A model generated the notes under the pieces. The model was not told the origin of the DNA. It did not search any database and saw only the letters and a program-made list of their open reading frames with translations. The position numbers and the translations under genes are program-made. Shown piece by piece: positions 1 through 6,602 of a stretch of 64,000 nucleotides of DNA (its first letter is position 1; each line of letters starts with the position of its first letter). Source of the stretch: Streptomyces avicenniae (GTDB taxonomy: Bacteria > Actinomycetota > Actinomycetes > Streptomycetales > Streptomycetaceae); NCBI RefSeq assembly GCF_000719135.1, contig NZ_JOEK01000011.1:124001-188000 (forward strand), given 5' to 3'.

Positions 1-2
1 TG

Positions 3-107
3 GACGTCTCGGACGCGGAGCTGGCGCGGCGGATCGTCGAGGAGGAGCAGGCGCGCCTCGGCGCGGGCGCCGGGGAGCGGGCCGGTACGGCGGCCGGGGA
101 GGACTGA
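3..107 (+). CDS. C-terminal end of an unrecognised protein (partial)
   Basis: Only the last 34 codons are in the window, ending at TGA 105-107. The piece is strongly charged and helical (reading DVSDAELARRIVEEEQARLG, then a Gly/Ala-rich tail ending GED). Codon use is normal for this genome, with G or C at almost every third position. The fragment is too short to assign a family. It ends 375 bases before the globin gene and has no obvious hairpin directly behind it. Confidence 0.6.
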   Translation, partial: DVSDAELARRIVEEEQARLGAGAGERAGTAAGED

Positions 108-482
108 GGAGCGGCCGGTGCGCCGAAGGCGCCGTGGCGGGTGGGCGGAAAGCGGCGGGAACCTGCCAGGGTGGTGGGCTTGCGGTAGGACATACGTACT
201 CGTATGGTCACTTCGCGTGCATCCGGTGTCCGTCCGGAGCACGGCCGTCTCCCGGGAACCGGTCCGCCCCCCGCGGGCCGTACGACCGGCGCGACCTCGC
301 CGTTCCCCCGGGTACGGCCGCCGTGCGGACGCCCGTGGTCCCGCCGTCGCCGACGGGCACCGTGTCACCGACCGCTACGAGGGGGCGAGCCGGTACCCGG
401 CGCCGGGAGGCACCGCTCCGGTGGGACCACGCCCGCCCGTCCCCCCGGCCCAGGGCCGGGGGGCGTCTGCGACGATGGAGGG
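108..482 (+). other. Intergenic region ahead of the globin gene
   Basis: 375 bases without a convincing gene. Open frames run through it, but they start from poor sites and merge into the globin frame. It contains a promoter-like pair at 180-208 with an inverted repeat lying over it. If that promoter is used, the globin mRNA would carry a leader of about 265 bases. Nothing else recognisable is seen. Confidence 0.5.
180..208 (+). promoter_or_regulatory. Candidate globin promoter with overlapping palindromic operator
   Basis: TTGCGG at 180-185 and TATGGT at 203-208 are separated by 17 bases, a good match to a housekeeping sigma-70-type promoter. A perfect inverted repeat, CATACG (191-196) - TACT - CGTATG (201-206), covers the spacer and enters the -10 box, where a repressor would block polymerase. 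The regulator is unknown. The assignment is inferred from sequence only. Confidence 0.5.
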
Positions 483-866
483 GTGACCGAGCAGCAGTCG
501 TTCTACGAGCAGGTCGGGGGCGAGCCGACGTTCCGGCGTCTCGTCCACCGGTTCTACGAGGGGGTCGCCGCGGACCCGGTCCTGCGGCCGATGTACCCGG
601 AGGAGGACCTCGGACCCGCCGAGGAACGGTTCACGCTCTTCCTCATGCAGTACTGGGGCGGCCCCCGCACCTACAGCGACAACCGGGGCCACCCGCGCCT
701 GCGCATGCGGCACGCGCCGTTCGCCGTGGACCGCGCCGCGCACGACGCGTGGCTGCGGCACATGCGCGACGCGGTGGACGAGCTGGGCCTCCCGCCCGAG
801 CAGGAGACCCAGCTGTGGAACTACCTGGTGTACGCCGCCGCGTCCATGGTCAACACCCCCGGCTGA
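483..866 (+). CDS. glbO: Group II truncated haemoglobin (trHbO type)
   Basis: A 127-residue cytoplasmic 2-over-2 globin that binds haem and probably handles oxygen or NO. The short length, the N-terminal FYEQVGGEPTFRRLV helix, Tyr in HRFYEGV (B10), the MQYWGG segment, the conserved RMRHAPF stretch with the proximal His, and the Trp in AWLRHM (G8) are all typical of group II truncated globins. GTG at 483 is chosen because the protein then begins at the usual distance from FYEQVGG. The purine-rich GGAGGGG lies unusually close to this start. A single gene, preceded by a palindromic promoter and followed by a convergent ABC operon. Confidence 0.9.
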   Translation: MTEQQSFYEQVGGEPTFRRLVHRFYEGVAADPVLRPMYPEEDLGPAEERFTLFLMQYWGGPRTYSDNRGHPRLRMRHAPFAVDRAAHDAWLRHMRDAVDELGLPPEQETQLWNYLVYAAASMVNTPG

Positions 867-896
867 CGCGGCACATGGCCGGGCGGCGGCCCGCGC

Positions 897-1967
897 TCAG
901 GCGTTGTCCCAGCGGAAGAAGCGGGCCGCGATCGCCGTCAGCACGGCGGTGAACAGCAGCAGCCCGCCCATCACCGGCAGCGCGTCGCCCCAGCCGCCGT
1001 CCCGCGTGAGCACGTCCATGACCGCCTCGTTCAGATGCTTGAGCGGCAGGATGTTCGAGACGGCCCGCAGCCAGCCGGGCATCATCTCGGTCGGGAAGAA
1101 CGACCCGGCGAGGAACGCCATCGGCAGCACGACGCTCTGGAGCGCGCCGTTGGCCGCCTCCTCCGAGCCGACCAGCGCGCCGATCAGCAGCCCGATCGAC
1201 ATGAACGCCAGCGTCCCGCAGGCCACGAGCGGCAGCGTCAGCCACCAGTTGCCGCTGAGCTGGAGCCCGTAGACGGGCAGCGCCGCGACGCCGATGAAGA
1301 TCGCGACCTGGACGAACGCCACGGCCAGGCTGACGCCGACCCGCGCGCCGACCACGGCCCCCGGGCTCACCGGGGCCAGCCACAGGCGCCGCAGGATGCG
1401 CTTCTTGCGCCACGTGACGAGCGTGAACGCCGACGAGTACGCGGCGCCCGTCGCGACCGCGTAGCCGAGCAGGCCCGGCGTCAGGAACTGGATGGGCTTG
1501 ACCGACTCGTCCTCGACCCGGTCGGTGACGAGGGTGTGCGCCGGGTCCTGGCCGGTCGCCGCGACGTTCGCCGTCTGCACGATCGACTGCATGAGGCCCT
1601 GCGCCGTGCCCGCGCGGGCCGCGTCCGCCATGGAGATGCGCAGCTCGACCCGGCCGTCGTCCTCCCAGACGACGGCGTCCACGTCGCCGTTGCGCACGTC
1701 CTCAAGTGCCTGCGCGCGGTCGGCGGACCGTTCGATCGTCAGCGCGTCGGACAGCGCGGCGAGCTGCTCCTGCGGCATGTCGTCCAGCACGGCGACGTCG
1801 CCGACCTCCACGACCGTGACGCGCGCGCCCGCGGTGTCCTGGAACAGCAGGCCGAACAGCGCCAGGAACATGATGGGGAACAGGATCGTGAAGAAGACGG
1901 CCGTGCGGTCGCGCAGCAGCCCCTTCAGCATGGCCCGGGACAGCGCCCGGAACGCCCCGGGGCTCAT
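897..1967 (-). CDS. ABC-2 type exporter permease (DrrB-like)
   Basis: A 356-residue membrane subunit of an ABC exporter. It has one N-terminal transmembrane segment (AVFFTILFPIMFLALFGLLF), a soluble extracellular loop of roughly 140 residues rich in charged residues, then about five hydrophobic helices in the C-terminal half. This is the ABC2_membrane layout used by daunorubicin-type drug and lipid exporters. The start ATG at 1967 overlaps the TGA of the ATPase gene (ATGA), so the two are translationally coupled. The substrate cannot be read from sequence. Confidence 0.9.
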   Translation of the reverse strand: MSPGAFRALSRAMLKGLLRDRTAVFFTILFPIMFLALFGLLFQDTAGARVTVVEVGDVAVLDDMPQEQLAALSDALTIERSADRAQALEDVRNGDVDAVVWEDDGRVELRISMADAARAGTAQGLMQSIVQTANVAATGQDPAHTLVTDRVEDESVKPIQFLTPGLLGYAVATGAAYSSAFTLVTWRKKRILRRLWLAPVSPGAVVGARVGVSLAVAFVQVAIFIGVAALPVYGLQLSGNWWLTLPLVACGTLAFMSIGLLIGALVGSEEAANGALQSVVLPMAFLAGSFFPTEMMPGWLRAVSNILPLKHLNEAVMDVLTRDGGWGDALPVMGGLLLFTAVLTAIAARFFRWDNA

Positions 1968-2701
1968 CCGCGGTACTCCCGTCCGGTCAGCTGGAGGAAG
2001 ACGTCCTCCAGGGTGCGCACCCCGGCCTCCGCGACGAGGTCGGCCGGTGCCCCTTCCTTGAGGATGCTGCCCTTGTCCATGATGGCGACGCGGTCGCACA
2101 GCACCTCGGCCTCGTCGAGGTAGTGCGTGGTGAGGACGACGGTGCGGCCCGAGGAGTTGATCTCCCGCAGCAGGTCCCACAGGTTGCGCCTGGCCTGCGG
2201 GTCGAGGCCGGTCGTCGGCTCGTCCAGGAAGACCAGTTCGGGATCGTGCACCAGGGCGCAGGCGATGGACAGGCGCTGCGCCTGGCCGCCGGAGAGCTTG
2301 TCGTCGCGGACGTCACGCTTCTCCGTCAGCCCGACGACCTCCAGCATCGCGTCGGCCCGCTCCGGCGGCACGCCGTACAGGGCGGCGAAGGTGTGGATCT
2401 GCTCGCGGGCGGTGAGCTTGTCGAAGAACGCGGACGCCTGCAACTGCACACCGATGCGCCGCAGCAGTTCGGGCTTGCGCGGCCACGACGGCTCACCCAG
2501 CAGCGTCACGCCGCCCTCGTCGGGTTCGCGCAGGCCCTCGACGATCTCCAGCGTGGTCGTCTTGCCCGCCCCGTTGGGGCCGAGGATCCCGAAGAACTCC
2601 CCCCGGCCCACCTCGAACGTCACGCCGTCAACGGCCTGTACATCCCCGTACCGCTTCCGCAGTCCCCGGACCGCTATCGCGGGTATGTCGTCATGGGTCA
2701 C
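1964..2701 (-). CDS. ABC exporter ATPase (DrrA-like)
   Basis: A 245-residue ATP-hydrolysing subunit paired with the permease downstream. Motifs seen: Walker A GPNGAGKTT at about 41-49, Q-loop at about 86, signature LSGGQ at 136-140, Walker B LVFLDEP at 156-162 and the switch His in LTTHY at about 193. It is shorter than DrrA proteins that carry a long C-terminal domain. The GTG start at 2701 has no Shine-Dalgarno; instead TACGAT lies six bases upstream, which suggests leaderless transcription separate from the FHA gene 72 bases before it. Confidence 0.93.
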   Translation of the reverse strand: MTHDDIPAIAVRGLRKRYGDVQAVDGVTFEVGRGEFFGILGPNGAGKTTTLEIVEGLREPDEGGVTLLGEPSWPRKPELLRRIGVQLQASAFFDKLTAREQIHTFAALYGVPPERADAMLEVVGLTEKRDVRDDKLSGGQAQRLSIACALVHDPELVFLDEPTTGLDPQARRNLWDLLREINSSGRTVVLTTHYLDEAEVLCDRVAIMDKGSILKEGAPADLVAEAGVRTLEDVFLQLTGREYRG

Positions 2702-2707
2702 ACGGCG

Positions 2708-2713
2708 ATCGTA
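2708..2713 (-). promoter_or_regulatory. Candidate -10 box for leaderless ABC transporter mRNA
   Basis: On the minus strand TACGAT is followed by six bases and then the GTG start at 2701. The TANNNT-N6-GTG spacing is typical of leaderless actinobacterial transcripts, and no ribosome binding site is present. The -35 region is weak. Confidence 0.4.
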
Positions 2714-2773
2714 GGCGGCGGGCCGCGGGGGAAGGTAAAGGGACGGTTCCGGTTGCGGCGTTCCCGCCCGCGA

Positions 2774-3817
2774 TCAGGACGGGTTGCGGTAGAGCGTCAG
2801 GGTCGTCCAGGCGCCGATGTGGACGCGGTCGCCCTCCTTCAGCGGGACGGGGACGAAGGGCTGGATCGGGTCCTCGGCCATGTTGATCGTCGTGCCGTTG
2901 GTCGAGTCCTGGTCGATCACGGCCCAGCCGCCGTCGTTCTGCTGCACGAGGACGGCGTGCTGGTGCGAGACGCCCGGGTCCTCCGGGGGGCGCGACAGGT
3001 CGATGTCGGGCGACTCGCCGGTGGACTGGCGGCGCCGTCCGACGGTGACCTGCGGGCCCGTGAGCGGCATCTGCTGGTCGGGCGCGTACGCGGGCAGGCT
3101 GAGCTGCGCGGCCTCGGGGCCCGAGCGGCGCATCATCGCCGTGAAGTACTGCGGGTCGGCGCCGATGGCGACGAGCCAGGAGCCAGACCGGTCGTCGGGC
3201 CGCGCGGGGGCGCCGGGCATCCCCGGGTACGGGGGCGGCTGGTGGGCGGGCGGCGGGGCCGCGTGGGGCTGGTGCTGCTGGTGTTGCTGGTGTTGCGGTC
3301 CTGGCGGCGGCAGCGTCCAGTCGTCGGCCGGGCGCGCGGGCGCCGGGGGGAACTGCGGGGAGGGCGCGCCGTGCTGGCCGAAGTCGGGCTCCTGCCGGGC
3401 GGGCGGGACCGGCGGGAGGTAGGCGGTCGCCGAGTTGGTGAGGAAGTTGAAGCGGCACTCCTCGCAGAACGGCGACCTGCCCTCGCGGGGGGTTCCGCAC
3501 TGGGGGCACGTCTCGCCCTGGTGCGGGGCCATGTGCGGCATCGAGGAGGTCGCCTGCGCGGGCTCGCCGTAGTGCTGCGGGCCCGTGGGCTGTCCGCCGT
3601 GCCCCGGGTACGACGGAGGGGGCGGCGGCTGCGCGTGGCCGCCGGTGGCGCCTGGCCACGGCGGTGGCGCGGGCTGCCCCCCGGGGCCGCCGCCGTACCC
3701 GCCGCCCGGCGGCGGCGGAAGTGGTGGCATACCGGCGGCGGGCGCCGGTATGCGGTGCCCGCACACCTCGCACCAGTCCTCGGCCCCCGACTGGTGGCCG
3801 TTCGGGCACGTCGGCAT
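2774..3817 (-). CDS. Zinc-ribbon and FHA domain protein
   Basis: A 347-residue cytoplasmic protein built to read phosphothreonine. Layout: N-terminal zinc ribbon (CPNGHQ...WCEVCG, residues about 4-20), a long Pro/Gly/Gln-rich linker interrupted by a second ribbon (CPQCGTP...FCEECR, around 100-118), and a C-terminal FHA domain (from about 245) with the VGRRR strand, VSHQHA loop and DSTNGT motif. A GGGAGG ribosome site precedes the ATG. It is the last gene of the GlnX-GlnH-PknG block, 28 bases after the VWA gene. It may dock onto phosphorylated PknG or substrates; that role is inferred. Confidence 0.88.
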   Translation of the reverse strand: MPTCPNGHQSGAEDWCEVCGHRIPAPAAGMPPLPPPPGGGYGGGPGGQPAPPPWPGATGGHAQPPPPPSYPGHGGQPTGPQHYGEPAQATSSMPHMAPHQGETCPQCGTPREGRSPFCEECRFNFLTNSATAYLPPVPPARQEPDFGQHGAPSPQFPPAPARPADDWTLPPPGPQHQQHQQHQPHAAPPPAHQPPPYPGMPGAPARPDDRSGSWLVAIGADPQYFTAMMRRSGPEAAQLSLPAYAPDQQMPLTGPQVTVGRRRQSTGESPDIDLSRPPEDPGVSHQHAVLVQQNDGGWAVIDQDSTNGTTINMAEDPIQPFVPVPLKEGDRVHIGAWTTLTLYRNPS

Positions 3818-3845
3818 GTGACTGCCTCCCCTTACCTCGACGTCG

Positions 3846-5189
3846 TCACTCGGCTTCGCTGCTCGGCTCGGCTTCTTCTCTCGCTTCGTGCGACTGCTTC
3901 ACGCGGACGGTCTGCGTTGACCGGGTCGCCAAAGTCATCTCATCGGTTTGGGTGACCGCAGTCTTCAGTCGAACAGTACCCGTCGCCGCGTCCTCCACGT
4001 CCACCACCTTCGCCAGCAGTTTCGCGGTCGCCTCGTTGCCGGACGCGTACGCCAGCCGCACCGCGCGACCCAGCCGCGCCGTCGCGCCGACGCCGTCCCC
4101 CGCCTTGCGCAGCCGCAGCCCCTCGTCGATGGCACCGGCCAGTTCCGCCTGGCCCGTGTAGTGCGCCACCTGCGGGCTGATCGCCGTGACGGCCGTCACG
4201 TCGTCCGTCCACACCGCCCGCACCAGCCCCTGGCCCAGCGTCACGGCGGGCGGCCCGTCGGGCGCCGCAGGATCGGGCACGACGAGCGTCACCCGCGCCG
4301 CGAGCATCTCCTCGCCGAGACCGGCCGCCGGTACCTCGACGCACAGGTGGTAGTCCCGGCTCTCCTCGCCCCACGCGCCGGTCGGGTAGGCACCGGCACG
4401 CGGCGGCACCTCCTCCCGGCGCTCCGTCAGGTCCACGACGGTCGGCGCCACCTGCTTCACGAAGCGCACCACCGCATCGCGCGGCGTCCACACCCGCAAC
4501 GACACGTCGCCGATGCCCTTGCCCATGACGGCCTCCATGAGCGCGGTGAAGTCGCCCGCCAGGCCGCCAGGTTCCGCCACGATGTCGGCCGAGCCGAGCA
4601 GCGCCCGCGCGATGCCGGTGACCTCCTCGACCTCCCAGTCGGTGCCGACGCCGCGCGCGTCACACGTGAACCGGCCCGCGCAGGCGTCCAGCGCCGCGCG
4701 CAACGCCTCGGGCTCCTCGTGCTCGTTGCGCCCGTCCGTCAGCAGGATGCCGTGCCTGACGGTGGCCTTCGTCGTGCGCAGCAGCCGCTCCGCCAGCGTG
4801 AGCCAGGTGCCGATGGCCGTGCCGCCCGACGCCTCCAGGCGCCGCAGCGCGTCCTTGGCCGCGCCCTTCGTCGTGGCGTCGGCGACGGCCAGCCGCCCGC
4901 CGCCCGGATACAGCTCCGTCGCCTCGTGCGTGCCCGTCACGACGGCGAACTCCACGCCGTCGCGCAGCGTGTCGATCGCCGCGGCCGTCGCCCGCGCGGC
5001 GCCCCGCAGCTTCGCGGGCGGGTACTGCATGGAGCCCGACACGTCGAGCATGATCACGACGGCGGCGGGCGGCAGCGCGGCGCCGCCCGAGGCCGTGACC
5101 GTCACGACCGCGTTCACCTCGCGCCCGGTCGCGGGCAGGTACTCGTTCTGGAAGACCTCGACGGCGAACCGGCTCGGTGGGCTCTTCAC
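3846..5189 (-). CDS. VWA domain protein of the PknG cluster
   Basis: A 447-residue protein with no signal peptide. A von Willebrand factor A domain occupies about residues 40-215, with the metal-binding DVSGSM motif (MIDAS), a conserved Thr in GGTAIGTW, and Asp in LLTDGR. The rest forms beta-rich and helical C-terminal regions ending in an acidic tail. GTG start with GGAGG upstream. It sits 37 bases after the PP2C gene and 28 before the FHA gene, so it is probably an assembly or scaffolding partner in the same phospho-signalling set. Its ligand is unknown. Confidence 0.85.
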   Translation of the reverse strand: MKSPPSRFAVEVFQNEYLPATGREVNAVVTVTASGGAALPPAAVVIMLDVSGSMQYPPAKLRGAARATAAAIDTLRDGVEFAVVTGTHEATELYPGGGRLAVADATTKGAAKDALRRLEASGGTAIGTWLTLAERLLRTTKATVRHGILLTDGRNEHEEPEALRAALDACAGRFTCDARGVGTDWEVEEVTGIARALLGSADIVAEPGGLAGDFTALMEAVMGKGIGDVSLRVWTPRDAVVRFVKQVAPTVVDLTERREEVPPRAGAYPTGAWGEESRDYHLCVEVPAAGLGEEMLAARVTLVVPDPAAPDGPPAVTLGQGLVRAVWTDDVTAVTAISPQVAHYTGQAELAGAIDEGLRLRKAGDGVGATARLGRAVRLAYASGNEATAKLLAKVVDVEDAATGTVRLKTAVTQTDEMTLATRSTQTVRVKQSHEAREEAEPSSEAE

Positions 5190-5226
5190 TCGCGGTCCTC
5201 CTTCCGGACGCCGGGCGGGGCCGTCG

Positions 5227-6600
5227 TCAGGCGCTGTCGGCGCGGGCGGGGAAGGGGATGACGGCCACCGTCACGTTGTCGTGCCCGCCCGAGTCGAGGG
5301 CGTGCCTGACGAGGTGGCGCGCCCCGGCCAGCGGCTGCCGCGCCACGTCGTCGGGCACCAGCGCCGCCATCTGCTCGGCGCTGTCCGCGTAGTTCCACAG
5401 GCCGTCCGTGCAGACGATGACGACGCCCGGCCTGTCCGGCTCGAACGAGGCGGTGTGCGGCTCGATCTCGACCGCGTCGGCGCCCAGCCAGGCGGTGATG
5501 GCGTGCGCGCGGTGGTCCGTCATGGCCTCCGCCTCGCTGAGCAGCCCGGCGGCCACCATCTGCGCCGCCCACGAATCGTCCTCGGTCAGCCGCGCGGACG
5601 GCGCGGCCCGGTCCTCCGGCACCCAGTAGGCGCGGCTGTCGCCGATCCAGCCGACCGTGAGGAGACGGCCGCTGGTCACCGCGCCGACGATCGTGCAGGC
5701 GGGGGAGTTGCGGCCCGGCTCGGGCGCGGTCGTCTCGGCGAGCGCGGTGACGGCGTGCGCGGCGCTCACCAGCGCGTCGTTCATCGCGCGCGGGCCAGGG
5801 ACGCCCTGCGGCAGCAGGGTCAGCAGCGCCCGCAGGGCCGCGCGGGCGGCGGTCGCCGAGGCGTCGTCGGGCCGCGTGGAGGACGAGACGCCGTCGCAGA
5901 CCACGGCGAGGACGGCCGGGGAGCCGTCGGGCAGCGCCGTGGTCGAGACGGTGAACGCGTCCTCGTTGCGGTGGTGCCGGTGGCCGAGGTCGCTGACGGC
6001 GGCCACGCCGCCGAGCGCGCTCTCGACATGGTCGCGGTCGCCCGGCTGGGACCGGCCGCACTCCGTGCAGAAACCGTCCTGGTCCACGAAGCCGTTGCCG
6101 CAGACCGCGCAGACGCGGCGCGGATCCTCGCGCGGCGCCCGGGCCGCCTGGTGCTGGTGCGCGCGCCGGGGGTCGGCGGGGGCGCTCGGCGGCGCGCCGT
6201 GGGCGTCGGCCGCCGGGGCGGCGGGCTCCTGCGCGGCGACGGGCGCAGGCGGTTGCGCCGGGGCCGGGGCCGGGGCCGCGGGCGCGGGGGCGGCCGGGGG
6301 AACGGGCGGCGCGGGGGAGCGCGGGTCGGGGCGGCCGACCGCGCGCGGATCGGCGGCCTGCCGCTGCCCGGACGGTGCGCCCGGCTCAGGCCCCGGCTCG
6401 ATCTGCGCCTCGACGCGCGCCGCGACCGTCTCCCGGGGCGGCGGCAGCCGGAAGTCCGCCTCCGTGCCGCCCGCCTGGGGCGGACGCGCGGCGCGCGCGA
6501 CGGTCGTCACGTCCGTGCCGCAGACGCCGCAGAAGCGGTCGTCGTCCTCCAGGGGCTCCCCGCAGCCGGGGCAGGTGGAGAGTTGGTCGAGCTGCGGCAT
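5227..6600 (-). CDS. PP2C-type Ser/Thr protein phosphatase with two zinc ribbons
   Basis: About 457 residues. Layout: zinc ribbon CPGCGEP...FCGVCG near the N-terminus, an Ala/Pro-rich linker, a second ribbon CAVCGNG...FCTECG, then a metal-dependent phosphatase domain with RNEDAF, VCDGVSS, GWIGDSRAY, CTDGLWNY and GGHDNVTV, which supply the Asp residues that bind Mn or Mg. ATG at 6600 lies just behind the PknG stop; GTG at 6606, overlapping it, is the alternative start. The coupling to pknG strongly suggests it removes phosphates placed by that kinase. No membrane segment is seen, so it should be cytoplasmic. Confidence 0.92.
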   Translation of the reverse strand: MPQLDQLSTCPGCGEPLEDDDRFCGVCGTDVTTVARAARPPQAGGTEADFRLPPPRETVAARVEAQIEPGPEPGAPSGQRQAADPRAVGRPDPRSPAPPVPPAAPAPAAPAPAPAQPPAPVAAQEPAAPAADAHGAPPSAPADPRRAHQHQAARAPREDPRRVCAVCGNGFVDQDGFCTECGRSQPGDRDHVESALGGVAAVSDLGHRHHRNEDAFTVSTTALPDGSPAVLAVVCDGVSSSTRPDDASATAARAALRALLTLLPQGVPGPRAMNDALVSAAHAVTALAETTAPEPGRNSPACTIVGAVTSGRLLTVGWIGDSRAYWVPEDRAAPSARLTEDDSWAAQMVAAGLLSEAEAMTDHRAHAITAWLGADAVEIEPHTASFEPDRPGVVIVCTDGLWNYADSAEQMAALVPDDVARQPLAGARHLVRHALDSGGHDNVTVAVIPFPARADSA

Positions 6601-6602
6601 CG

